A stretch of DNA of 8,693 nt from Kiritimatiellia bacterium (GTDB lineage Bacteria > Verrucomicrobiota > Kiritimatiellia > SLAD01), in the NCBI GenBank assembly GCA_007127595.1, contig SKZA01000070.1, positions 1 through 8,693 of the forward strand, given 5' to 3'. Below are positions 1 through 6,425 of the stretch, in pieces. The stretch's first letter is position 1. Each line of letters opens with the position of its first letter. A program made the position numbers and the translations under genes. Below the pieces are notes generated by a model. It searched no databases and had not been told where the DNA came from. It saw only the letters and a program-made list of their open reading frames with translations.

Positions 1-1
1 G

Positions 2-820
2 GGCTTCGGTCATTCCGGGCCGGACAGCAAGAAACCGGCCTACGATATTCTTGCTCAGGCGCGCGGCGGGGTCATGAGCATCACCGGTTGGCCGGACGGC
101 GAGCCGGTACGTGTCGGCCTTTCCTTCGGCGATCTGTCGGCTTCATTGTTTACTGCTATCGGGATTAACGCGGCCCTGTATGAACGGGAAAAGACGGGCA
201 AGGGGCAAAAGATCGATGTGGCGATGTTGGATTGTCAGGTGGCCCTGCTCGAAAACGCCCTGGTGCGCTATCAGGTGGATGGCGTGTCGCCTCAGCCGTT
301 GGGACATCGGCACCCGACCATCACGCCGTTCCAAGCGGTGCGCACGCGTGACGTGTATATCGTGATCGCGGTGGGTAACGACGTATTATGGCAGAAGTTC
401 TGTGCCGCCGTGGGTCATCCACACCTTATGGAGGATCCTCGTTTCGCCACCAATCCGGCCCGCTGCAAGAACGTGGAAGCCTTGGACGACATCCTGACCG
501 ATATCTTCCGGGAAAAGACGGCCGATGAGTGGTTGGCCATACTTGATGAGGCGCAGATTCCCAGCGCACCAATCAATGACGTGGGCCGCGTGATGCAGGA
601 CCCGCAGATCCTGGCGCGCGATATGATTGTGGACATGGAAGACCCGCAGCTCGGAACGGTGAAAGTCGCGGGCAATCCAATCAAAATGACGCATGTACCC
701 GAAACCGGCAAACGCGGTGCGGTCCCGACGGTGGGGCAACATACGGAGAAGGTATTGAGCGGGTTGCTGGGCTATTCCTCAGACGAGATCGCGGCGTTGA
801 AAGAGAAGGGTGTGGTGTGA
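2..820 (+). CDS. CaiB/BaiF family III CoA-transferase, C-terminal part (5' end outside window)
   Basis: The frame is open from base 2 to a TGA at 818-820 and gives 272 residues. Family members are usually about 390-400 residues, so roughly the first third is missing; the ATG at 74 is internal. Family III enzymes move CoA from an acyl-CoA donor to a carboxylic acid through an aspartyl-CoA thioester intermediate, in the cytoplasm. Seen here: an AYDILAQARGGVMSITG stretch (residues 13-29), then GLSFGDLSAS, whose Asp (residue 44, codon 131-133) aligns with the catalytic Asp of formyl-CoA transferase, then TGKGQKIDVAMLD, and a typical C-terminal half with INDV and a closing VGQHTEKVL segment. The acid substrate cannot be read from the sequence. 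The amidase 164 bp downstream on the same strand may be co-transcribed, but two repeats lie between them. Family call is secure; specificity is unknown. Confidence 0.93.
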   Translation, partial: GFGHSGPDSKKPAYDILAQARGGVMSITGWPDGEPVRVGLSFGDLSASLFTAIGINAALYEREKTGKGQKIDVAMLDCQVALLENALVRYQVDGVSPQPLGHRHPTITPFQAVRTRDVYIVIAVGNDVLWQKFCAAVGHPHLMEDPRFATNPARCKNVEALDDILTDIFREKTADEWLAILDEAQIPSAPINDVGRVMQDPQILARDMIVDMEDPQLGTVKVAGNPIKMTHVPETGKRGAVPTVGQHTEKVLSGLLGYSSDEIAALKEKGVV

Positions 821-826
821 AGGATA

Positions 827-854
827 GTGAGAAGTAAGAAGTAAGATGTGAGAA
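827..854. repeat. Heptanucleotide tandem repeat, four units
   Basis: Seven bases after the CoA-transferase stop there are four head-to-tail units of 7 bp: GTGAGAA, GTAAGAA, GTAAGAT, GTGAGAA (consensus GTRAGAW). A partial GTTGG follows. It does not code and is not palindromic. It resembles the short tandemly repeated repetitive (STRR) heptamers known from cyanobacterial spacers in form only. Two other spacers in the window hold heptad arrays with different sequences. Confidence 0.85.
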
Positions 855-871
855 GTTGGTATCCCAAGACC

Positions 872-952
872 CGGCTCGGCAGGAGCCTCGCCCTCCATGT
901 GCCAGGGAAGCCTTTATTTAATCCGCCTGGAGGGCGACGCTCCGCGGAGCCG
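872..952. repeat. Inverted repeat with hairpin-forming arms (REP-like)
   Basis: The left arm (872-897) and right arm (928-952) are inverted copies that match over about 25 bp with one gap and a few mismatches. The best-conserved part is TCGCCCTCCA against TGGAGGGCGA. Each arm is itself a hairpin: GGCTC/GAGCC at 873-887 with a 5-nt loop, and the perfect 12-bp palindrome GCTCCGCGGAGC at 939-950. The 30-bp centre is AT-richer and includes TTTATTTAA. The same TGGAGGG-plus-hairpin layout occurs at 4092-4153. No T-tract follows, so it is not an obvious intrinsic terminator. Confidence 0.75.
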
Positions 953-984
953 TAATTCGGTTATGAGATCTAGAGTCAGGCAGA

Positions 985-2283
985 ATGGATGTGAATTCAG
1001 GCAATATGTCCCTGCATGATATAGCCGAAGCCCTCCGCTCCGGCGGGCAGGATTTGATGGCGCACGTGGAAAGCGTGTGCGATCTGATTGATGCGCGTGA
1101 GCCGGACGTGCAGGCGCTGATTCCTGAACCCGACCGTCGCACGCGTTTGCTGGCCGATGCGCGCCGGCTACTCGACCAATATCCGGATCCAACCAAACGC
1201 CCGGCCTTGTTCGGCGTGCCGGTGGGCGTGAAGGACATCTTTCACGTGGACGGATTCGTGACGCGGGCCGGTTCTGTATTGCCTCCTGAACTTTTCGCCG
1301 GTTCCGAGGCGTCTGTTGTGACTACGCTTAAACGGCACGGCGCGCTGATCCTCGGAAAGTCCGTTGCCACCGAGTTCGCCTTTTCCGATCCGGGCCCGAC
1401 GTGCAATCCGCACCATCCGGCGCACACGCCGGGCGGCTCGTCCAGTGGTTCGGCGGCGGCCGTTGCTGCGGGGTATTGCCCGCTTGCGCTGGGTACGCAA
1501 ACCATCGGATCCATCGCCCGGCCTGCTTCCTATTGTGGCGTCGTCGGCTTCAAGTCGAGCTACGGTCGGAGCCCAACGGACGGATGCGTGCCGTTTTCAC
1601 ATTCGGTGGATCATGTCGGTTTCTTTGTGCAGGACGTGTCGTCGATCGAAATGGTGTGCGAACGGTTGGTCCCGGACTGGAAAGCGCCGGGGGACGGGAC
1701 GATGCAGCCGGCCATGCTCAAGATCGGCGTGCCTTCGGGTGCGTATCTGAATCAAGCCGAACCGGAAATGCGGACGATGTTCGATCAAGTTCTGGAAAGA
1801 CTGGCGGTTGCCGGGCATGACATTCAGTTCTTTGATCTGTTCCCGGATTGGGCCGAGATGATTGAAACGCACTATGATTTGATCGGCGCGGAAATGGCCG
1901 CGTTTCATGCCCCATGGTATGAGGACCATCGCGAACGCTATAAGCCGGGTAGCCGCGAGCTGATTGAGCGCGGACGGAGAGTGGATGCCGGGCGAGTGAA
2001 GCAAGCGCGCGAAGGTCAGGCGGAATTACGTGACCGCGTTCACGCACAAATGGCGGAGGCGGCATTGGATTGTTTGCTGACGCCATCCGCGACGGGGCCC
2101 GCGCCGGAAGGGTTGGAGTATACAGGCAACCCCCGCATGAACTTGCCATGGAGCTACACCGGCCTGCCGACGATTTCGGTGCCGGTTGAAGTGACCGCCA
2201 AGGGGCTGCCCATGGGCGTGCAGTGGGTCGGGCGATACAATGAAGACGAGCGCTTGGTATCGATGCTTGAAACCATCGGTTAG
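985..2283 (+). CDS. Amidase-signature family hydrolase
   Basis: A complete 432-residue member of the amidase signature (AS) family, which hydrolyses carboxamide bonds with a Lys-cisSer-Ser triad. Seen here: GVPVGVKD with Lys83; the Gly/Ser-rich loop GGSSSGSAAAVAAG (150-163) giving cis-Ser152; and GTQTIGSIARPASYCG giving nucleophile Ser176. The 24-residue Ser-Ser spacing equals that of fatty-acid amide hydrolase. The C-terminal GVQWVGRYNEDERL is the usual family ending, so the gene is complete although slightly short. The signature has Gln172 for the common Asp and Ile174 for a Gly in the oxyanion loop, which points to a GTQT-type subgroup. The start is uncertain: ATG 985 and ATG 1006 (MSLHDI) are each preceded by a weak TCAGGCA. 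The substrate is unknown; an adjacent CoA-transferase would suit small-molecule amide catabolism, but that is inference. It converges on the DUF2877 gene. Confidence 0.93.
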   Translation: MDVNSGNMSLHDIAEALRSGGQDLMAHVESVCDLIDAREPDVQALIPEPDRRTRLLADARRLLDQYPDPTKRPALFGVPVGVKDIFHVDGFVTRAGSVLPPELFAGSEASVVTTLKRHGALILGKSVATEFAFSDPGPTCNPHHPAHTPGGSSSGSAAAVAAGYCPLALGTQTIGSIARPASYCGVVGFKSSYGRSPTDGCVPFSHSVDHVGFFVQDVSSIEMVCERLVPDWKAPGDGTMQPAMLKIGVPSGAYLNQAEPEMRTMFDQVLERLAVAGHDIQFFDLFPDWAEMIETHYDLIGAEMAAFHAPWYEDHRERYKPGSRELIERGRRVDAGRVKQAREGQAELRDRVHAQMAEAALDCLLTPSATGPAPEGLEYTGNPRMNLPWSYTGLPTISVPVEVTAKGLPMGVQWVGRYNEDERLVSMLETIG

Positions 2284-2299
2284 ACCAGTTTCGATAAAA

Positions 2300-2539
2300 C
2301 TGTAGCCGCTATTGTCAGGGCGTGTCGATTTATTCGAAATCGCGTGGCCAAGTCGGCGCGCCGCAAGCGGCGGCCCTACAAAATGCTTTGTTCGTCGGAC
2401 TGTAGGGCCGTCGCTTGCGACGTGCCGGGAATAAAACGACACGCCCGTCAGGCGCTGGACAGATTGATCGCCGTGTGTTGCAGCCACGCTGTTATCCGCC
2501 TCCGCATGGCCTCCGGCGGACAGGCAAGCGCGGCTACAG
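2300..2539. repeat. Outer 10-bp dyad of the convergent spacer
   Basis: CTGTAGCCGC (2300-2309) and its exact reverse complement GCGGCTACAG (2530-2539) bracket most of the 262-bp spacer between the amidase and the DUF2877 gene. Inside lie the nested repeat at 2318-2446 and a small 6-bp-stem hairpin (TCCGCC 2495-2500, GGCGGA 2515-2520). No run of T follows any of these stems on either strand, so a terminator role is unproven. No supported gene lies in 2284-2545. Confidence 0.5.
2318..2446. mobile_element. Nested inverted repeat, possible MITE-like insertion
   Basis: A 129-bp palindromic unit. The outer arms, 2318-2335 and 2429-2446, match at 17 of 18 positions (outermost bases GGGCGTGTCG and CGACACGCCC). 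The inner arms, 2354-2380 and 2401-2427, match at 24 of 27, around a 20-nt centre. Each inner arm contains a perfect mini-palindrome: CGCCGCAAGCGGCG at 2359-2372 and CGTCGCTTGCGACG at 2409-2422. GTCA directly abuts both ends (2314-2317 and 2447-2450), as a 4-bp target duplication would. It encodes nothing. Terminal inverted repeats, small size and flanking direct repeats fit a non-autonomous element, but a 4-bp match can arise by chance. It could also simply be a large palindrome between convergent genes. Confidence 0.55.
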
Positions 2540-2545
2540 AAATTC

Positions 2546-3358
2546 TTAAACGGCTCCAGTGTTGCGGATGATAGGGCCGGTAGCGGGTGTAGTATGGAGC
2601 AGGCCGATGATCAGTCCCGCCGCCGTGTCCGCCCCGGACGTGGCGCCGATGGTGAGGAGCTGTTTGAACGCAGCCAATATCTCCGCATTGGCCCCTTCGC
2701 AGAAGGCGCGCGCGAATCTCTTGAAGTGCTCAAAGAAGAGTCCCTCATACGCTGCGCGCAGGAAGTGGTTTACGATAAGATTGTCTCCCATGGCCGTCTC
2801 ATAGATGGTCTTTCGCGCGCGGCCCCATGATGGGCCGGCTAGGTTCAACGCCCACAAAAACCCGCACAGGAAATCGTCGCCCGCGGGCGTCAGTCCGGCG
2901 CCCAACCCTCTGAGCGCTTTCGTCCCGTCCGCGTAGCGCCCTTCCTGAAGCGCCGTTGCGCCAAGACGTAATTGATCGCTATAGGCCTTCTCGAAATCGG
3001 AGCGAAAGTCCGCGGCGCGGCCTTGATCGAAAAGAAATGCAGGTGAGCCGAGCGGAAACAGAGGGAGGAGCGGATGGATACGTTCGGTCAGCATTTCTGC
3101 ATTGGGCAAGCGCGAAATCGTCAAGCGCGGATCGTACACGGGCAAGTCGCATGTCGAAATAGTCCAGCCCGCCCATATGATCCGGTCGTCGGTTACCGTA
3201 ATCGTCGCGGGCGCCGGGTGGGGAAGTTCGCGCAACACGATGTAGCCGGGACCGGCCCCGATCTCGGGGAGTACGAGGGCAATGAGTTCGCCGTCATGCG
3301 ACGCATAGTTGATGGCGCGCTCGAATGGAGCGTGCAGGTTGTAGACGCCGTTCTTCAT
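2546..3358 (-). CDS. DUF2877 domain protein (AllH/YlbF-like)
   Basis: A 270-residue soluble protein with no signal peptide or membrane segment. Seen here: the two hallmark DUF2877 motifs, GLGAGLTPAGDDFLCGFL (151-168) and GATSGADTAAGLIIGL (238-253). The best-known relative is E. coli YlbF (AllH), which works with FdrA and YlbE (AllF, AllG) as an oxamate carbamoyltransferase in anaerobic allantoin use. Neither partner gene is visible here, so this function cannot be transferred safely. It is the last gene of the minus-strand series: its ATG lies 7 bp after the stop of the upstream gene, without a clear Shine-Dalgarno, so translation may be coupled. It looks metabolic, whereas the rest of the operon concerns the membrane. 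Family call is firm; role is unknown. Confidence 0.85.
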   Translation of the reverse strand: MKNGVYNLHAPFERAINYASHDGELIALVLPEIGAGPGYIVLRELPHPAPATITVTDDRIIWAGWTISTCDLPVYDPRLTISRLPNAEMLTERIHPLLPLFPLGSPAFLFDQGRAADFRSDFEKAYSDQLRLGATALQEGRYADGTKALRGLGAGLTPAGDDFLCGFLWALNLAGPSWGRARKTIYETAMGDNLIVNHFLRAAYEGLFFEHFKRFARAFCEGANAEILAAFKQLLTIGATSGADTAAGLIIGLLHTTPATGPIIRNTGAV

Positions 3359-3365
3359 CGGCGGG

Positions 3366-4079
3366 CTACACGACGCGTTTCGTATAGCTGGCCTTGTCTT
3401 CGCCCATGGCGAGCGGGTTGGAGAGGATCAGTTGCGTGGTAATGGCGTTCCGCAATGCGTGGCGCCCGTGAATAGTCGGTCGCCCGCGCGCTTCGCTCGT
3501 CGTGTCGAGCCCGGAGATCGGGATCAAGGGCATGTTCATTCGCAGGTAGTTGAGGTTGACGAGAAGTGTGCGCGGATTCACGAACGCGTTGATCTGATCG
3601 GCCTGTCCGGGATCGCGCACTTCGTAGGCGCGATCCGTGTCCAGCGCTGTCTGGTCAATCGACGTGTCCATTTCGCCCAAGCGCGTGTCAACTGGTTGCT
3701 CCTGCACCGGGCGCGGGGGCGGTGTCGCACGTTGTTCCGTCAGGTGAATCGGTGGCGGGGGAGGTTCGCGTCGCGGCGGTCGTTGCCGTACCCGTCTCCG
3801 GGCAGGTTCCGGCTCGGGCGCCGGGAAGAGCTCGTCTTCCTCCGCCGGCTCCGCGCCGATGTTCTCAAGGAACCTGCGCATTTCGCGCTCGAAGGATTGT
3901 CCGGCGCGCTCTTCCTTCTGCTCCGTTGAGGGATCGGCTTCCCGTTCCGCCAGTTGGCGGGCGCGTTGACGTTCCTTCGCACGGGACACCAACTGCGCCA
4001 CCACCCAGAGAAAGGCGATGATGAGCCAGATGATGGCCTCGCCGCCGATGCCCTGTTGTGCTGTGAGTCGTTCCCACAT
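3366..4079 (-). CDS. Unknown single-pass membrane protein with Pro/Arg-rich linker
   Basis: I do not recognise a named family. The protein has 237 residues from the ATG at 4079. An earlier in-frame ATG at 4097 would add six residues, but it sits inside the hairpin repeat and lacks a ribosome site, whereas GAGGGG lies 7 nt before the 4079 ATG. Layout: one membrane helix at about 12-33; a highly charged, probably helical stretch at about 34-75 (AKERQRARQLAERE); an acidic then Pro/Arg-rich disordered linker at about 76-130, including PPRREPPPPP; and a better-ordered C-terminal segment at about 165-230 ending LRNAITTQLILSNPLAMG. The N-in or N-out orientation is not certain. It lies between floA (84 bp upstream, across a double hairpin) and the DUF2877 gene (7 bp downstream). 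A scaffold-associated membrane tether is a guess from this position. Confidence 0.75.
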   Translation of the reverse strand: MWERLTAQQGIGGEAIIWLIIAFLWVVAQLVSRAKERQRARQLAEREADPSTEQKEERAGQSFEREMRRFLENIGAEPAEEDELFPAPEPEPARRRVRQRPPRREPPPPPIHLTEQRATPPPRPVQEQPVDTRLGEMDTSIDQTALDTDRAYEVRDPGQADQINAFVNPRTLLVNLNYLRMNMPLIPISGLDTTSEARGRPTIHGRHALRNAITTQLILSNPLAMGEDKASYTKRVV

Positions 4080-4086
4080 GGTGTAA

Positions 4087-4092
4087 CCCCTC
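4087..4092 (-). promoter_or_regulatory. Shine-Dalgarno site fixing the start of the 237-residue protein
   Basis: On the minus strand this reads GAGGGG and is 7 nt upstream of the ATG at 4079-4077. It argues against the upstream ATGs at 4097 and 4094, and its outer edge touches the end of the double-hairpin repeat at 4092-4153. A stable stem there could affect ribosome access. Confidence 0.65.
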
Positions 4093-4153
4093 ATCATGGA
4101 GGGTCACGCTTCCGCGTGACCCTGGACGCGCGGAAGCGCGTCCCTCCATGATG
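4092..4153. repeat. Double-hairpin inverted repeat between floA and the next gene
   Basis: Two abutting, inverted 30-bp arms, 4092-4121 and 4124-4153, match at 26 of 30 positions. The outer part CATCATGGAGGG is perfectly conserved. Each arm folds on its own: GGTCACGC/GCGTGACC with a TTCC loop, and GGACGCGC/GCGCGTCC with a GGAA loop. The four differences between the arms form two compensatory base pairs, so both hairpins stay perfect. It fills most of the 84-bp gap after the floA stop. REP/BIME-like elements in operons can stabilise upstream mRNA or attenuate downstream expression; that role is inferred here. No T-tract follows. Confidence 0.85.
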
Positions 4154-4163
4154 TGGTCCTATC

Positions 4164-5192
4164 TTACTTCCCCGAGCCTTTCTCTTCATCGCGCGACAGT
4201 GATTCGCGCATGGAGGTGTCGGCCAGGATGTTCTGCATACGATAGAAGTCCATGACGCCGAGTTGGCCGGCCTTGAAGGCCTGAGCAATGGCGAGCGGCA
4301 CTTCGGCCTGCGCTTCGATGACCTTCGCCTGCATCTCCTGCACGCGCGCGCGCATTTCCTGCTCGTACGCGATGGCCATGGCGCGACGTCCTTCGGCTTC
4401 CGCCTGACGCAGTTTCTTGTCGGCTTCGGCGCGTTCGGTTTCGAGCAGGGCGCCGACGTTGGCCACTTCGCGCGTGCCGCTGACACCGGCCACGCTGACA
4501 TCGGCGATATCAATGGAAACAATTTCAAAGGCGGTTTGCGCGTCCAGCCCGCGGCCCAACACGCGCTGACTGATATGGTCCGGATTCTCAAGCACGTCCT
4601 TGTAGGTGGGCGAGGACCCGATGGCGCTGACAATGCCCTGTCCGACGCGCGCGATGATCGTATCTTCCGTCGCACCGCCGACGAGGCGTTCGAGGTTGGC
4701 GCGCACGGTCACGCGCGCTTTGACGAGTAGTCGGATACCGTCCTTGGCCACGGCGTCCAGCATGTTGGTACCTTTCGACGGGTCGGGGCAGTCGATGACC
4801 TTCGGATTCACACTGGTCCGGACCGCGTCATACACGTCACGTCCGGCGAGGTCGATGGCGGCGGCCTGTTGAAAGCTCAAATCGATATTTGCTTTGTCGG
4901 CGGCGATGAGGGCCTGGACGACGTTGATGACGTTGCCGCCCGCGAGGTAGTGTGCTTCCAGTTCGTTGGTGCTCAACTGCAATCCGGCCTTCACCATGCG
5001 GATGCGGGCGTCCACGATGATCTTGGGCGGTACGCGTCGCAGCTTCATGGCCACGAGCGTGAACAGCGTCACGCGCGCGCCGGAGGTCAAGGCGCGTACC
5101 CACGTTCCGAGGAACGAGAAGAATATACCGACAAGAATCAGCGCGGCGATGGCCAGTATGACCACGATGATGGTGAGCATTTGATCGATCAT
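4164..5192 (-). CDS. floA: Flotillin-like protein FloA
   Basis: A 342-residue FloA (UPF0365, B. subtilis YqfA type; usual length about 330). FloA anchors in the cytoplasmic membrane and forms oligomeric scaffolds of functional membrane microdomains. Seen here: an N-terminal hydrophobic hairpin or helix at about 5-30; the MKLRRVPPKIIVDA segment; the family stretch ANIDLSFQQAAAIDLAGRDV (101-120); TSVNPKVIDCP; RANLERLVGGATEDTIIARVG; ENPDHISQRVL; an Ala/Glu-rich coiled-coil region at about 250-300 (ETERAEADKKLRQAEAEGRR); and LGVMDFYRMQNILADTSMRE near the end. The segment VAGVSGTREVAN (about 234-245), where the coiled coil begins, seems longer than the short equivalent I recall in other FloA proteins. 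The start is well supported by AAGGAG 8 nt upstream. It lies 12 bp after the bactofilin-like gene, downstream of two nfeD genes, a known genomic partner set. Confidence 0.96.
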   Translation of the reverse strand: MIDQMLTIIVVILAIAALILVGIFFSFLGTWVRALTSGARVTLFTLVAMKLRRVPPKIIVDARIRMVKAGLQLSTNELEAHYLAGGNVINVVQALIAADKANIDLSFQQAAAIDLAGRDVYDAVRTSVNPKVIDCPDPSKGTNMLDAVAKDGIRLLVKARVTVRANLERLVGGATEDTIIARVGQGIVSAIGSSPTYKDVLENPDHISQRVLGRGLDAQTAFEIVSIDIADVSVAGVSGTREVANVGALLETERAEADKKLRQAEAEGRRAMAIAYEQEMRARVQEMQAKVIEAQAEVPLAIAQAFKAGQLGVMDFYRMQNILADTSMRESLSRDEEKGSGK

Positions 5193-5200
5193 GCCTTTTA

Positions 5201-5206
5201 CTCCTT
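5201..5206 (-). promoter_or_regulatory. Shine-Dalgarno of floA, overlapping the preceding stop
   Basis: The minus strand reads TAAGGAG here: the TAA stop of the beta-helix gene (5207-5205) overlaps the AAGGAG ribosome site, which is 8 nt before the floA ATG. This is the strongest ribosome site in the operon. The overlap suggests translational coupling and high FloA output. Confidence 0.75.
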
Positions 5207-6425
5207 ATGGTTTATATGAAATCGTATCCTGCGCCCGAATGTCCGGAGGCCGTTGGACGCCTCGGTCGTGCGGGGTTCGCTGCCCGTACTGTACATCCGC
5301 CAGGCCCAGTATCAACCCGCCGAGTCCGACGAACATAATGGTTATCGTACCGACGGAACCCACGATAGGCAGCCCGGCGAGAATGTAAAGAAAAAGGAGG
5401 CCCACGGCGAGGGTAACGGCCACTGTGCCAAACGGTTGCGGCCCGCGTCGTTGCAGGATAACCCCGCCCAAGGCAAGCCCGACCACGATCTTGGCGAGAT
5501 ACAGTAAAACGGCGTACAGAATGGCAACGAGAACGCCCACCGGGATGCCGACTACACTCAAAATGGCCAAAACGGCAATGGCCGGAAGCAGAAAGAACGC
5601 GAGCGCGCCGATCAGTGTGCTGTTCCAGAAGTTGCGCCGGACGCGTCGTACGGCCTGGCCCGTATACCGCGGGAAGACGGCGCTGAAAACCAGTCCGGTG
5701 GCCAGCGCGCCGGAAAAGAGAAAGAGTTGCACCATGATGTGTTGCCTGCCGGTCATGCCCGAAACCGGCATGTCCTGTCGCGTGACCGCGCCGCCGACAT
5801 GAATTCCGCGGTCCAAGACCAATTCGCGCGGCGCCGCATACGTCAGATTGCCGCCAATATGTGCGCCCCGCAGGAAGGTGATTTCCTCGGCGCGCACATA
5901 CAAGTCGCCCTCCACGCGGCCGGTGATGATTGCGCGCTTGGCCCACACGCCGGCCCGCCCCTGAACCACTCCGTGCAGAAGCACATGCGGAGCGGCCAAC
6001 ACGGCGTCGCTCCCGACAACGGCGTCCGCTTCCAGCTTGATGGTTCGGGCGGCCGCGGCCATGAGCGACGCGTCGATGCGGCCGGTGATTTCCGTCACCT
6101 GACGTGATGCGAGGCGTGCGGTTTCCCGCACGTGTCCGCTCAAAACGATGTCGCGTGCGGAAATCCAGATGTCCTTGAGAAAATGGCCGGCGAGGTCGGC
6201 GTGACCGGTGGTAGCGAAAAGGGTTTGCTCCATGGACCCGTAGACAGCCACGTCCTCCGCCGACAGCCAGAGTTCGCGCGCCTGGATGTCTTCCGCGTTG
6301 AGGGTGAATTCCTTGGTCCGCTTGAATTCAAGACCGGCGATGGCGGGTTGTGCGATACCCCATAGGAGCAGTAGCAAGAGGGCAGTTGGACGGAGGCGGC
6401 GGCTGGGCGAACCGAAAACCTTCAT
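5205..6425 (-). CDS. Exported bactofilin-like beta-helix protein with multi-pass membrane C-terminus
   Basis: 406 residues from the ATG at 6425. The frame is open further upstream, but this ATG is followed at once by a signal peptide (about 1-30, RRLRPTALLLLLLWG, likely cleavage after AIA) and overlaps the nfeD stop as ATGA. Residues about 35-215 are short, repetitive strands alternating small hydrophobics with G and D/N (for example ARDIVLSGHV, GRVEGDLYVRAEEI, GAHIGGNLTY), as in the right-handed beta-helix of polymer-forming (bactofilin-type) proteins. The C-terminal part has about four or five membrane helices (near 232-251, 271-290, 293-315, 335-352, 358-376) and a short polar tail. The beta-helix would therefore lie outside the cytoplasm, unlike classical cytoplasmic bactofilins. 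Position between nfeD and floA suggests a structural partner of the microdomain; this is inference. Exact family name not certain. Confidence 0.82.
   Translation of the reverse strand: MKVFGSPSRRLRPTALLLLLLWGIAQPAIAGLEFKRTKEFTLNAEDIQARELWLSAEDVAVYGSMEQTLFATTGHADLAGHFLKDIWISARDIVLSGHVRETARLASRQVTEITGRIDASLMAAAARTIKLEADAVVGSDAVLAAPHVLLHGVVQGRAGVWAKRAIITGRVEGDLYVRAEEITFLRGAHIGGNLTYAAPRELVLDRGIHVGGAVTRQDMPVSGMTGRQHIMVQLFLFSGALATGLVFSAVFPRYTGQAVRRVRRNFWNSTLIGALAFFLLPAIAVLAILSVVGIPVGVLVAILYAVLLYLAKIVVGLALGGVILQRRGPQPFGTVAVTLAVGLLFLYILAGLPIVGSVGTITIMFVGLGGLILGLADVQYGQRTPHDRGVQRPPDIRAQDTISYKP

Noticed and set aside
74..820. Complete CoA-transferase starting at ATG 74
   Set aside because: The frame is open to the window edge and residues before the Met (GPDSKKPAYDILAQA) are family-conserved; the gene is cut by the window.
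827..859. Repeats as a CRISPR array
   Set aside because: Units are 7 bp, contiguous and without spacers; the same holds for 6936-6970 and 8600-8627.
985..2283. Allophanate hydrolase or GatA as the specific identity
   Set aside because: No C-terminal allophanate-type extension and no gatB/gatC neighbours; only the family call is supported.
2318..2446. Bidirectional rho-independent terminator between convergent genes
   Set aside because: The stem is large and has an interrupted centre, and no T-run follows it on either strand.
2284..2545. Small ORFs in the convergent spacer (for example 2344-2571 plus)
   Set aside because: They are built from the palindromic repeats, lack ribosome sites and run into the DUF2877 gene in antisense.
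4094..4675. 193-residue minus-strand ORF overlapping floA
   Set aside because: It is a shadow of floA in another frame, Arg/Ser/Pro-rich and low in complexity; its tail is only the hairpin repeat read as protein.
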